Source: Formicarius rufipectus (Eukaryota > Chordata > Aves > Passeriformes > Formicariidae). From it: 64,000 nucleotides of DNA. This document shows positions 1-12,079 of the stretch, piece by piece. Each line of letters opens with the position of its first letter. The stretch's first letter is position 1. A model generated the notes under the pieces. It was not told where the DNA came from and made no database searches. It worked only from the letters and a program-made list of their open reading frames with translations. The stretch spans positions 3,263,602 to 3,327,601 of the forward strand of contig VXAU01000760.1 of the NCBI GenBank assembly GCA_013399695.1. The letters are read 5' to 3'. The position numbers and the translations under genes were made by a program.

Positions 1-3000
1 AAAAGAGTGATGAAACTATTTCCATTCATTTGCATGTTTCAGAGATAGGATGGACTCCAAATTTTCAATTATGATTTTCATTTTATGAAAGAAAGAAAGC
101 TCTAATAATCTGACATGTTCTTACCCTGTTCCTGGGCAAACATTTACCCTACTATGGTTTCATTTGACTCAAATACTCAGAGTAGGTATCTTCCAACTAT
201 GTAAAGGTCTCTGCCTTATTTTGTTGCAACACTGACACTGGAAAGAGTAGAGACTCCACATAATAACAGAGCAAAGTGTCAGAGGAGCAGTGTTGTAACA
301 TGTCTGGCTGTCAAACATCAGCCTATAAAATTACCCAGGCAGCTCTGTTCTCCTCTTGGAGTGAGGAAGAGAGCAGTTCAGGCAGAACAATATTTGTTTT
401 ATTGACAGACTTTACTGTTATCTGTTACCCACCAGTGGGCTCCGTTTGCAGTTTTCATCATGGAGTAATTGCTTATTAGAGACATTAGCAGGTTGTTTAT
501 TTGAAAATTATTATGCTAATAAGGAATGATCATATTAGCAAGGTGTGCTCTTTACAACTTTATTTGTTTATCCTCAGGGATTAAACTTCTGAAACCCCAA
601 ACCTTTTGTTACATACTGAAAGATTTGAAAGTAAAATGTCTGAAGTTTTTTTTCATGTCTGAGAAATTTGTCCAATAATAATCAGTAGTTTTATTGCTGT
701 CATAAATACCAGGAGCTGCCTCTGACAGAAAGATGCTCATAGGATTGAAGGCCATTCTGTGCACAACCATTTGCTTGCTAAGCAGCCTGGAATCATTATC
801 TTGCTGCTGTATTTGCATATTTTCTTATTATAAATGTTACCATAGCTATAACATACCAACTTTGGTATATTATTAAGCCCAAAGGAAATGAAGAAACTAA
901 TTGTAGCATAGCTTCTAAGGCTCTGGGAAAGCACCTGTTTCCCTTATCCTTTGAGCCTCAGGGAGTTTCTAACCTTGGGCTCACCAATAAATTTCCTTTG
1001 TGATAATCTAGATGGGATCGGTTATATTTACACATCCCAAGATTTCTAACAAACCAAGAAGAGCTTACAGCACATTTTCAGTCTTGCAAAAAAATGCTTG
1101 CACTATTTGGCACAGCTGAAGGTTTTTGTGATGCTGTTGCTGTTCTTTATTTTGGTGTGCTGGGATCACCTGCACAGGATCACCTGCAGGCAAAAATTAA
1201 GAGAACAGTCTTGCAATGGGTAGTGCCCACAAGCAGAGTAGAGTTGCAGTGATTCCAACCTGACTGCATACTAAAGCAACACCACATTATTGTTTGTATT
1301 TCAGTAGCACGCAGATCCAAACTTGGGATCAGAGCCCAGTATGACTAGGTGTGATGTAAACATGTAGGTAAAGGACTTCCTGACCTAAGAAGGTCATGTG
1401 TAAAATGATGACCAAAAAAAATCAGGAAAAAAAAATCAGAAAAAAAGCAAGCAAGCAACAAGTAAAGTAGAGCAAGCAAACCACTGAGCAGGGGAAGTAC
1501 AAAAGGAAAGCACAATTTGTGTGGGGATTGACCAAACACAACTCGGGTCACCTCTTGCCTGCTAGCTTGCCTTGGCAGTAACCAAGGGTAGGATGCAGCT
1601 TTGGATTAAGTAATCAGACAAGTCTGTGTAAAAATGGAAACAGAATAGGCAGGATTTTGTTATGCAAATAGATACTAAGCACTCTAAGTATCACAGTGCA
1701 TTTCCTTTCTTCCTGTTTCTATGGACATACAGACCTGCATGTGTGCTCATGTATGACTCACGATAAAGTTAATTTGCCCTTATTGCAGGGTAAGTGAAAC
1801 ACTGAAAAAGGAGGTAACAATGAAGGGAATCAGACACATTGTATCAAAATCGCATGTGTCTGTGGGCTGGAGTCCAAGGCCAGCAATCCTGGCATACTTT
1901 GGAAACTTTTAGACTTGAAATTCAGTGAGCACATCCAGATAACTACCTGAACTTTCACATCACTGACTTCATATGAAGAAAGAGGGGCAGAAATAGATGA
2001 ATTCTTACAGTAGAACTAAAACTCTTCTCACATTAGTCTTTATAACTGTGTAGAGGCAAACTCTTAACTGCATAGGAAAGAGAAATACATAAAAGGCTCA
2101 ATGTTTTGTTCTGAAGTCTCAGCTACTCTTCAGGAAAAAGACCTATCACTTTACAAAATACTTTACAAATCAATGCTTGTTTCAAAACAATGCTTGCTTC
2201 CAGTGCTGCCTTTGTACCAGGAAAGTCTCTCTGAGTAAGGGCTGCTTTACTTCACAGCACGTGCAAAGTTCTGAGGGCTGAAAGCTCAGCTAAATCTCTG
2301 TGCACTGGGTGCCCTTGCAGCCAAACCCCTGCTCTGCCTGACACTCAGCCCCCCTTAGCTATGCCAGAGGATCCCCATCTGTAAGGACTACCCTGCATCT
2401 GGAGTGTCAAAAGCCAGTTTTAGACAGCTGAGAGCACACGAGAATGTGATGTAGTCCCACATATTAAGAGATCATCTCAGCAACTCCTTAAAACAGATCA
2501 GTGCCCATTAAGGTTCATCCTTTAAGTCTTTAGGGTAAATTGTGTGCCAGTGCACACTGTTCTTGCATGTACTTAATCAGTATGCCTGGCTCACAACACA
2601 TGATCCAGCAGAACCAGGAGCAGGACAGTCCCTTCTGCTTATCCTTGCCTGCCCTGGATTTTGCAGGCTGCTCCATTTCATCCTGCCAACACACAAAGGT
2701 GGTAGCCTATGGGTGACAGCTTTCCAAACTCTTCCTCAGATACTTACATCAACTGGCAGAAATTCCTCAGAGATGGCAAGAGGGCTAGATTATTCACAAG
2801 TGGTGTTTATTTTTCTAGAATAGGATATGCAGCCAGCTGCATGTTCTCTTCATCAAAAAGTCTTGTGATCTGAATACCCTTAAGCCAGTACCCTGTGTCT
2901 CTTGTCCCTCTTGATCATCTTAAAAAAAAAAAAAATACACTTCATGATACGCTCTTACAAGCACAGTCTTGTTGGTTAGCACATAGCAGGAGTACAAGAT

Positions 3001-3050
3001 GGCTTTGGGAAGAACTCTCTGTTCCAGCAGGTTTACATTTGAAGGTGACA
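1..3050. other. AT-rich non-coding stretch, no gene seen
   Basis: No recognisable gene. Open frames are short (under 95 codons), occur on both strands and resemble no protein I know. The sequence is CpG-poor and AT-rich. A T/A-rich section around 480-850 has TAAT and TTGCATAT motifs of the kind seen in conserved non-coding elements, but conservation cannot be judged from one sequence. A strong - strand donor-like GTAAGTAT lies near 2743-2748 without a convincing exon. Confidence 0.5.
2922..2935. repeat. A14 homopolymer
   Basis: An uninterrupted run of fourteen A on the + strand, with no recognisable retroelement body beside it. I treat it as a simple tract. Confidence 0.8.
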
Positions 3051-3057
3051 GCAGTGA

Positions 3058-3560
3058 ATGGGATCAGCACGAGCTGAGCCTCAGGCTGAGGCAGGCAGTG
3101 CAGTGAGGCCGATTTGTGTCCACCTGTGCTGCAACACCACAGCTCTAAGGCCCTTCCCTCAGACTCACCCTCACTCCAGGTCATTGCTCAGGGAACTCAC
3201 GTGCGGGCCTTGTTTTGGTTTTCCACCTGTGACCCACTGACTGTGGCTCTGGTCGCAGCCTAACCCAGGAGAGCTGTACTGCCTTCATGCACATGGAACC
3301 ACGAGTGAGGAAACATCAGCGACACCACAGTAGACAGCAACGGAGGAGCTGAGGCTTCATAACACCCAGAAACACCTGCCAAGCTCAGGGCAGCTCCAAA
3401 GACCCACGCTCCACACACCTGCCACCACCTCCTGCCGCTGGGGCACCTGAGCCTTGCTGCTGTTGCACGAGGTGGGACAGAGTGGGAGCCCTTTCCCCTC
3501 TCACAGCAGAGCAGGGCACACCCCACACACCCCCTCGCTCCTCTGCTTCACCACTGCTGG
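3058..3560. other. GC-richer block with retained CpGs
   Basis: This block is clearly richer in G+C than its flanks and keeps about ten CpGs, including CACGTG (an E-box) near 3200. Open frames of 60-140 codons run on both strands, as expected in GC-rich DNA with few stops, and none resembles a known protein. Just after it, at 3571-3590, six-base arms AGTGTC and GACACT form a small inverted repeat. It could be a regulatory region or an untranslated exon; nothing in the sequence decides. Confidence 0.35.
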
Positions 3561-6500
3561 GAGGGAAGGCAGTGTCCCTGCAGAGACACTGTCCCTCTCA
3601 CACCAGAGACACTGCCACTCAAACTGGGAAGTTCAAGGTATGAAGGGAAACGGGAGCCCCACAAATCTAAACAACTGCAAGGAGCCATCACGGAACAAAA
3701 TCACCACTTTAATTTTTGCCCAGTCAAGTAAAATTGCACAGAATACACTGCTGAAAATAACTCTTTTTTTCCTCCACTCTTTCCAATTTCTTTTTTTCTT
3801 CCAGTTTTGCCTGGCTTTATTTTTAGGCCAGTTTCAGTGTCCAGCAAGAACACTAGAGGAGCAGAGATTTTTCTAGCTGTTCAAGTGGACTGAGCAACCC
3901 CCAACCTCTCAGCTCTGGTTTTGCATTACTGCCCTGCCTTTCTCTTGGGGATCGACTCAGCAGCAATGTTTGGGTTATGTGCTGGATATAGACTTAGTTC
4001 TCCGCCATTCTGCTGTTCCTGCAACTCCATTAGATTTCCACTGGGTATTTGTAAACAACATTATATATGTATATACACACAGGCACATAAAACAGAGTTC
4101 TTAAAAGAACTTGCATCCTGGGAGGAAGCCAGCATTGATTTCTTTAAACTCAGAATGACTCCTGACTTATGAAGGAGTTCATGTGTCTGAGAAGCAGCAG
4201 TAGAAATTTGTCTTTCAGTGTTTCTGCTTATCACTCATCAAGGTTCTGGAGTACATTCACATCTCTGTAAGGGCCCTGAAGAATCTTCACTGAGAAGCCT
4301 TGTTCCCATTAGCAAATCTGTGAAATTGTCTGAGAGACTGACATATGGGACTACAGATAGCTGTATCACGTTCACTGATCCTTGCTACCCAGCCTCCCAA
4401 CTGCAGTGCTGAGCTCCCATAAAGCCTGGATATTTAATCCTCTCTCACACTTGTCACAATGCAGAATGAGTCTGTGGAGTATCAATATTTTTAAGCAAAC
4501 ATGAGAACTCCCAGGTCTAAGGAGGTCTCTGGCCCAGATGAGACATGAGAGTTTGGGTGATGGCCTGATCTACCAAACTGGTGAGAAGCTCAGGTAGCAC
4601 ACACACTGCCAACCTGCAAAAGTGCTGCTAGTGTCCAAGGGAGAAAGGCTGTTGCCATAAATCACCCTGTCTGTGAAAATATTTTGAAATGACAGCATCA
4701 TCCTCTATATTTGGGAGATAAACTATCCAGTTTCTTTAGCCTCCCTCAAACTTTATCCCAGACACAAAGAAAAAGGAAAGATAACAAAAGGAAATCTATC
4801 TCACAAGCCACTTATTTTTATCTGCCTGGACCTCTGGGACACAGTTCATGCAATTTCTCCTCTGCACCATTCCCCTGCTTGGAGACATCACACTTAGGCA
4901 GTAAAATATCTGATTTAAATCAGTGTCAAAAAATTGGCAACTCTTAACATTTCTAAAAGACTTGAATATGGTGTTGGACTAAGCCACAAATTGGCACCCA
5001 GGTCAAACTGGGTTTTTTTCAAGGTTAGAATTGCTTAAAGGCAGCCTCTGGGAGATGGAGCACAGATACTCAGATACTGGACTTGCACTAACTAGCACTG
5101 AAATAAATATATTCAAAATGTACCTGAATGAGGTGGTTGATAAACCCCCAGGACAGAAGTGTCCTTTGCTCTTTGCATTGAGAACAAAAGCGTAGGAACA
5201 GGCAACAAGGACATTTATACACGGGAGGTGATGGGACAAAAAAGGAACTAGAAAGGTTGAATTCCCTTTACTTGCTGCTACTACTGCCTTTAACAGTCCA
5301 AGTTTCAGTGGAGAAAAATCCTTGTCCTGTTGTCCCAAACATCTGGGGCTCATGAGTAAGAACTGTGCATGTTGTGCTGGGCAGCAGAGTGGTTTTCCAC
5401 GCTGAAACCCAAAGCTTCCTGGGGCAACCTCTGGTCACTTCTGCTTCCACCTGCCAGAAAATTCCAGGCCCCTGCAGAAACTTCTGCAAACAAACCCTCT
5501 TAAACAGCAACAGCCACAAGTGAACATTTTATAAATGGTAAAGCAGCACTGAAAGGTTCTTTTCTAAGCAGAAAAAGGCTGCTGTCAAGTGATTTAATTT
5601 CCCTGCTAAATTGCATAGTAAAAAAGAAATTGCATGTAAAGACCACGTGGCTGGAACGAAAAGGCTCTTGTTGAAAGCTTTCGTTTGCCCTTTATCACAC
5701 TGTTTTGCTTCATATTCTATAAATAGCTGGTGTGCACTCTTTTTCCTTTTGGCCTCATAACTATGAACTGGTTCCTCACTGGCTTTGCAGAGTCTGAAGA
5801 AAATCTCTGGAGAATGCACTAAGCATATTTGATAGAAGCTCACAAGTGGATTAATTTCAAAACAGAGCTCAGTTGGCACATTAAAAAATATATAATAATC
5901 AGAGCTGTAATAGATTCATCTCCTTCTGCAGCAGAAATCAGGAATCAGAGTAGCTTGGTTTCTGCAATCTGATTTTAGTTACTGTTAGGCTGCAGTTTAT
6001 TTTTAGTAACAAACTGTTTCCCCAAGACAGATTCGGCTGCTCATTAGCATTGGGAGTGTTCTCTACAAAAAATATATTGTAAAATTTCCTTTTAGCTCTG
6101 ACTAGACCCATCCATTAAAACTCAAACTCCATTCTGCAAAGACAGAGAAGATTTGACTATCCATCTTGTCAGTGACAGATGATAAAGACATTGAAAATAA
6201 ATTGTCCCCTTTCCCTAGTTTTTTTTTTTTGTTTAGTATCACCACCCAGTTTCTCCTGAAAAGGCAGAGAAATCTGTTAATCTGCATTATGGTCTTAATG
6301 AAAAGAAGCACAATTGAATTGTTTAAATGAAAAACAGTAAAATACCAGTTGTGTTGAAGTTGTGATTTTATACCACCTGCTATTTCATCAAAACATTGGG
6401 TGGGGGAATTGTCTGCAGTACCTCCTCTGGATGGGTTAATAGGCAGGTTGGAATCCAAATCATTGCCTTCACCAACTGATCTTTCCAGAGGGAACTTAGT

Positions 6501-7748
6501 CTGCTTCGCTTCCCATTTCACCACTGGTGTCAGCCCAAGCTGCTGCAGGAGCAGCCTGGTTTTACAAATTAATCAGTACAGTCCGAGCCATTTCTCCTAT
6601 GATGCCTATTCAGGTAACCTCCAGGCACCCAGACTTCTAATGCTCCAATTTCCAGCATCAGGAATGCCAGCTTTGGTCAGGACAAGGGCCACTCCACCCT
6701 CCCCGCAGCAGGAGGAGAGCTTGTAACCAGCCAAGCCCATGGTGTTTAATGCCTATGAATGCCTGTTCTCCAGATGTGCTTAGCTGGGCTTATTAGCTCT
6801 TAAGAGTTACCCACAGCAATCGGATTTACTTTAGCTCACCCCTGTGGGTGATGAAAAGTCCCTCCCCGAGAGCAGACAGCACATCACATGGGGAGCCTGG
6901 CATGGACCAACCTCTTTGATTCCAGGTCCTGCAAAATGCCGCTCCTCAGTGCACCCCAAGCTCCGGGGTACAAGGTAAACTTGCTCCTGCAAAATGTTGG
7001 TTTTACTAAAGATGAGACCTACTGGGCGTTCAAAGGAGCTGATTCCAAAACTGCCGAGTGTCAGGGTTCAGATGTGCCATTTGGTAGATTTGGTGGTCTG
7101 TGGGTTTGCGGTTTTGTAATTCTTTGGGTACTTTAGCTACTCCTAATGAGGTGTCAGGTTAGAAATTTGGTTTATTTAAATTAATTTCAAGGTAGACAAG
7201 CTATTGGAGTGGATTCTCTATGTCTGCCTAAAGCTTCAAGCACTGCAATGTCCTGACAGTTCAAGTGTTACAGCGAAGTTGGAAAATTTAAAGAACATTA
7301 GTCTTAACCTCTTTCAGTTCTCAAAGGATTGAACATATTTCCATAAAATTCTCCAGAAAAATTAACTTATTCCTTAGGAACACTATTTATTTTATGTCAA
7401 CCGATATTTTCATACCTAACAACAAGAAATAAACCCCACTTTACTTTCAAAGTATGAATGCACTCTTAACAGTTAATTGGGATGGCATTACAAAAATACC
7501 ACTGAAACGGGTATGAAAATTGCTCAGAGCAATTGGTAGAGCCCTTTCACAAACTATTGAGTGCAACAACTCCTCCCATTCATACATATTTACACACAGA
7601 GCATTCACCTATATGGTTGTTTGATTTTGGAAATTATGTCAACTGGAAAAACATCATTTCCTGAGGTAAAGGATGCAGCCCTCCTAGATTTTCCCCCAAA
7701 ACCACACTAGCTGATTCAAAAATTCTTAACCCCTTTCTTGTAAAACCC
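3561..7748. other. Non-coding stretch, no gene seen
   Basis: Open frames up to 140 codons occur (3454-3876 on +, 6102-6524 on -). They run into T-rich or A-rich low-complexity sequence and show no domain. No repeat family is recognisable. The sequence at 5880-6075 is AT-rich with TAAT motifs and may be a conserved non-coding element, which cannot be tested here. Confidence 0.45.
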
Positions 7749-7762
7749 TGACCTTTTGACCC
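7749..7762 (-). promoter_or_regulatory. DR2-type nuclear receptor motif
   Basis: On the - strand the bases read GGGTCA, AA, AGGTCA: two direct half-sites separated by two bases. DR2 is an established arrangement for retinoic-acid receptor/RXR heterodimers. Both half-sites match the PuGGTCA consensus. It sits about 50 bp before a CpG-retaining stretch. The sequence is certain; binding and function are inference. Confidence 0.4.
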
Positions 7763-7794
7763 TGAAAGGTTTCACAGCTAATTGCCTGAGCCAC

Positions 7795-8185
7795 TGCACT
7801 CGTTCGAGGGAGGGGTCTGAAAATGTTTGATTTCGAAGGAAAACAGACATCATTTTATGTCTAACGTTAGTGTACATGCAGGCACAAGTGGCAACCTTGT
7901 GCTTTGGATTTGCCCTGTTTCGGTTGCCTTCATCTCAACTGCGATGTTATTCCAGCAGGAATTTGGGTGCTCAGCTTTCCAGTGATGGTATCTGCGCTGC
8001 GCCACAAACGGCCCCGCATTCTTGGCATATTTGGTGGGCTACATCAGCCCCGCTTGGAACAAAAGCTCTTGTTTTGGACACACCACTGCAGACTGTGCCC
8101 TGATCCAAACTGTCTGCTTCCTTCTGAACAGAAATGACAGATCAATTTGTAGTTTTTAACAGTTCTAGCCTCGGAAAACCTACCT
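7795..8185. other. CpG-retaining stretch next to the DR2 motif
   Basis: I count about 13 CpGs in roughly 390 bp, in contexts such as TCGTTCGAG, AACGTT, GCGCTGCGCC and CGGCCCCGC, while the flanks have almost none. Retained CpGs suggest germline hypomethylation, a young insertion, or coding constraint. Two + strand frames (7870-8103 and 7904-8137) are open together, so the openness reflects base composition rather than a gene. No known repeat family is recognisable. A distal regulatory element is the simplest reading. Confidence 0.35.
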
Positions 8186-8925
8186 GACGTTGCCTAAATA
8201 TGAGCTACATTTTGCATCCAGGTTTGGTTTTAATTTACAACACGTTCTCCAACAGCTTAATACCCAAAAGACAAAGAAATTTAAACAAACTCTAGCTATG
8301 GGAGGATCTTACTTGAAGCAAATTCAAATTTTGTGCAATGAATACAAGTGTAAGTGTTATTTGAAGGACCATTGCAAACGCTAATTGGGAATTACACTCA
8401 CAACAACTGCATGGCTTCATTTGCTTGTCTGGATATTGGGTATGGCCTGCCTGTGCTCAGACAACCCCAGCATCTCCTGCAGAGAAACCTCTCTCTTGCC
8501 ATACACCAGCTGCAGTGCTGGCTGCCAGGGGGTAGAAGAAAGGTCAGCTTCCATGTATTCCTTGTCATGGGCAAACAGGGAACAGAAAGGTGAAACCCCT
8601 TAATGCAGTCCTGGCTACTTTCCCTTCTTGCTAGGCAGACGGTTTTGGTATGAACAGAGAGTAGTATTCCTATTTTGAGCAGTAAATGAACAAATTTAAT
8701 CCTCAAGTATGAAGGGAAAATGTTCCTCCTCATGAGAAAAAAGATCTTTGATGAAGAAATCAGATAGGGCCACTGAAAGAACACCTGAGTAGGAACAACC
8801 ATTTCCATGTCCTTTCTGAGAGGTATTTCACTAACCCGCACTTTAACATCATCACAGATTTCATATTCACCCAAACAATCTTTTCTAATGCATTGCTATC
8901 CCTGATTTGGATAGGTTTTGGGGTG

Positions 8926-8952
8926 TTTTTTTGCCCCCCCCCTTTTTTTTTT
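8926..8952. repeat. T7-G-C9-T10 homopolymer stack
   Basis: Adjacent pure tracts of T, C and T on the + strand form a polypyrimidine segment. It is low-complexity DNA where length errors are likely. Confidence 0.8.
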
Positions 8953-9399
8953 AAGCCTTCTTTGAACCTTTGCTGCTGCAATTTAATTCTATACATTCCT
9001 GTTCCTTCTGCTGCTGGATTTTACTCTCTGCAAACATCATACTCCTTTTTCTTTACAGCAGCCTTTTCTGTATGTGAAAACTTCTGCAATTTTTCCTCTT
9101 GTCTTTTATTCTCTACACAATCCAAATTGTTTCAGTCTGCCTTCTAGGTTTGTTTCCCAGTCGTTTGATCATTCCCACTTTGGAAACTCTCCAATCAGTC
9201 CACATCATTCTCAAATCTACCAATCATCTTAGGATGTCCTCTTGGGACATTATTACCACATATGAAGCCACGTTTTTCCAGCCAGGCTTTAAAATGACAT
9301 CTATCAAGCCGAGGGTTGTGTCTTCGGTGCACAGTTAACTTGAGTTATTTGCACTTGAGTTAACACCTCCCAAGTCAGCTTCAGGTCAGAGTCCCAGGA

Positions 9400-9562
9400 G
9401 CAGAGAAGTGAAAGGGATTGCAGGAAATCATCTCGCCCATATCCCACCTCTGAGGCACAATCACCTACCATATATCCACACACTTTCTGAAATACTCCGG
9501 CAGCAAAGCCATCATGAGCTCCCTGGGCAATTATCAGATGAGCCATTCTAAATCCCCATGTA
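9400..9562 (-). mobile_element. Ancient CR1 LINE 3'-end remnant (antisense)
   Basis: Read on the + strand, the order of words matches the antisense of a CR1 3' end: AATCATCT, then a CCCA...CCCACCTCTGAGGCA stretch, ATCACCTA, then GAGCTCCCTGGGCAA. These correspond to the consensus antisense parts 'atcatctagtccaac', 'agggtcacctag' and 'cctccctgggcagcctgtt'. The match is diverged, so the copy is old. The element's own sense strand is -. The match fades beyond about 9562. This is recognised from memory of the family, not from an alignment. Confidence 0.5.
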
Positions 9563-9725
9563 CCCGTTCAGCCCAGGATGTCTCAGGGAGTTGTGTGCCC
9601 ACCTTACCACATAAAACCAGGGCAGTTTTCTTGCAAGAATGTCATGTGGGACTGTGTTCTAGCTTGTCTTTGGAAAAAAAGGTTCCACCAAATCTACCAG
9701 ACAGGTAGCACCAGTACATAGTGGC

Positions 9726-9757
9726 ATCATGATAATTACTTATCATGATAATTACTT
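9726..9757. repeat. Perfect 16-bp tandem duplication
   Basis: The 16-bp unit ATCATGATAATTACTT occurs twice head to tail with no mismatch (9726-9741 and 9742-9757). Each unit contains the palindrome ATCATGAT. It is most simply a recent small tandem duplication. Confidence 0.9.
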
Positions 9758-10243
9758 CTCATATTTGTAAGGACAAGAAAGATTTTTAAAGTATCATCCA
9801 ATGATTTATGCCATTTTTAATTTTTAATACTAGATGAGCATTAACTTTCTCTAAACTCTCCACGGCTTCCTCCCTCTCAGCTGCCCTTGCATTTTCAAAC
9901 ACAGCTAATGCATTTGCCTTCTTGACATCATCAGGAAACTTCACATTTCTTATAGAGAAGGGCAGATAACTAAGCATTTGCAAATTTTTCATATTTCAGA
10001 ATATTGCATCAAGTCCTGCTGAGTTGAGTAATCTTTCTTATCTGTCACATACACCTGATCTGTTCATTTTTAGTCCTGCTTTTATTAAAATTAACTGGTT
10101 TAAGCATCTGGTCAGAATTCACCTTTTCTGTGGTGGTTGAAAGGAGAAAGATATCAAATAGATGACCTACTAATTCCTCATTTCTATACTAAGTAATAAA
10201 CTCCTACCTTCCTCACACTGATTACTCAAGTATTTCCTTACTA

Positions 10244-10743
10244 TTGTGCTCCGGGCCCCTTGGTTGAGGAAAAACATTGAAGTGCTGGAGCAAGTCCAGA
10301 TAAGAGCAACGAGGCTGGTGAAGGGTCTGGAGCACAGGTCCTATGGGGAGAGGCTGAGGGAGCTGGGGGGGTTTAGCCTGGAGAAGAGAAGGCTTAGAGG
10401 TGACCTCATCACTCTCTACAACTACCTGAAGGGAGGTTGTAGCCAGGTGGGGGTTGGTCTCTTCTCCCAGGCAGCAGCAATAGGACAAGGGGGCACAGGC
10501 TTAAACTCCGCCAGGGGAAATTTAAGTTGGATATTAGAAAGAAATTCTTTACAGAGAGAGTAATCAGGCATTGGAATGGCCTGCTCAGACAGGTGGCAGA
10601 TTCACCATTCCTGGAGGTTTTTATACTGAGATTGGACATGGCACTTAGAGCCATGATCTAGTACATAGACTGGAGTTGGATCAAAGGTTGGATTCGATGA
10701 TCTCAGAGGTCTTTTCCAACCCAATCAATTCTATGATTCTATT
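10244..10743 (+). mobile_element. CR1 LINE, 5'-truncated, complete 3' end
   Basis: CR1 is the dominant non-LTR retrotransposon of birds and usually occurs as 5'-truncated 3' ends, as here. The left part matches the end of CR1 ORF2 at DNA and protein level. It is followed by the 3' UTR ('ggttggattcgatgatctcagaggtcttttccaac') and the short octamer-type terminus ATTCTATGATTCT. The copy starts inside the codons before the VQIRATRLVKGLE motif. Divergence looks low, so it is much younger than the antisense remnants at 9.4 and 47.4 kb. No target-site duplication is obvious, which is normal for CR1. Confidence 0.92.
10246..10473 (+). pseudogene. CR1 ORF2 reverse-transcriptase C-terminal tail (fragment)
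   Basis: The frame encodes the typical CR1 ORF2 tail, including RATRLVKGLEHRSYGERLRE, then FSLEKRRLRGDLITLYNYLK and GGCSQVGVGLFSQ. This is the region after the catalytic reverse-transcriptase motifs; the endonuclease and catalytic core are absent because of the 5' truncation. After 'GLFSQ' the frame no longer matches the family, which points to a frameshift. It is a dead fragment with no expected function. Confidence 0.85.
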
Positions 10744-12079
10744 CTTCCTTCTTGGGCAGTTACAGTTCAGTTTTAGCCTTCCTGACTTTCCCTTATGTGT
10801 CCATAAAATCTGCCACACCATTCTCAGCAAGTAGAAACACACCTTTCCCATGCTTTCCTGCCCCTCTCAGTGTGAGGACCCTCACTCTGTCCTCACTTAG
10901 GGCCTGTTAGCCAAGAGCAGCTGCACTGCACACCCACCCTCAGGGGGCACAGAGGGACTGGGTTACTGCACAGAAGAGCCACATTGGCTCCAGCCTGTGG
11001 GACTGGGCAAGCCAGTCAGTTCCAGTGACACCACCGGCCTCATCTGAAAGGTCTCTGCGCTCAGACAACACCTGAGCAGGGGCAAAACAGAAGGTGTAAC
11101 TCACATGGTCAAGACAAGCCCAGTGAGCACTGTGAGAGGCAGAAGTGAATACTTTCCTTCAACTCTGTTGGAACACAACAGAAGCAACCAGGCTGCAGAG
11201 CAGGAACAGGCCTTGCCACCCGCTCACATTTGAGCTCTACTGAGAAGGAAAAGGGCAAGAAAGTTTGACTCTTTGAAGATTTGGCTGCTCCTTCTCCACT
11301 TTTACATGAGATCCTGTGTCACACACAGTGCACATCAATGCTCTGAACCCACAGCAAATCTTCAATCCACCTGTTAAAGACAAAGGTTTCAGGCAAATCC
11401 AGATGAAACACAACAAAACATAATAATACAGACAGAGGATCCCTCCCTACTGATCCGCTTTACAAATGGAAAATACTGAGAAACCAATGTAAATAGGAAC
11501 GTGCTGCAAGAAATGGTCTGCAGCCTTACATTAACTATCTAAAAGCATGGCAGGCATCTGGCTGATAGTTCTGCATTTCTCTCAGCTCCTACAGTCATAC
11601 AATCCTAACAGCTTCAGTGGAAAGGAAAATGAAATCCTCCAATCCTCAGGGAAAAGTCACAGTTTATCTCTAGAAAGCATGAAGCTGCAAATCTGAAAAG
11701 ATGCCAAAGTTGACAGTTAACTGCCACATACTACTGAAGCCTTTTTTTCTGCCTGCTTCTCAAACTCTTTCTTCCATTCCCAGGCTAGACTCCAGTTTGG
11801 AAGTCAGTGAATGAATTCCACAAGTACTACAGTTTATACTTTCACCAACAGCTCAAAAGCGGAGGTATCAGATTTCACAGCCCTGTGAGGAGGCTGGCAC
11901 AGCTTCAAAGCACTTCTGAAATATCTATCGCTTTATCCCGAGGAGACAATAGCCTCTCCCAGGGCCGCGGCAACAGCCCTTCTCTTCCAAAGCTGCTTTT
12001 GACACACACACTCTCAGCTTCGGCAAAGTAACACCAACATGTTGGGAATTCCAGGACCTCGTGCCAAGGCAGAACTTAC
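10744..12079. other. Non-coding stretch, no gene seen
   Basis: This is mixed-composition single-copy-looking sequence. The part at 10.86-11.06 kb is somewhat GC-richer. A good - strand acceptor (TTCTGCCTCTCACAG) followed 25 bases later by GTGAGT, at about 11104-11128, looks like a splice pair but gives no convincing coding exon. Nothing else is supported. Confidence 0.4.

Noticed and set aside
3454..3876. 140-codon + strand open frame
   Set aside because: Starts in a GC-rich block and runs into a T-rich tract (repeated Phe and Leu), so the openness is compositional.
8398..8874. 158-codon - strand open frame
   Set aside because: Joint longest frame, but it has no domain, mixed composition and no splice or promoter context. 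Frames of this size are expected in 64 kb.
11104..11128. 25-nt - strand segment with excellent acceptor and GTGAGT donor
   Set aside because: Not a multiple of three, and no neighbouring exon or convincing peptide.
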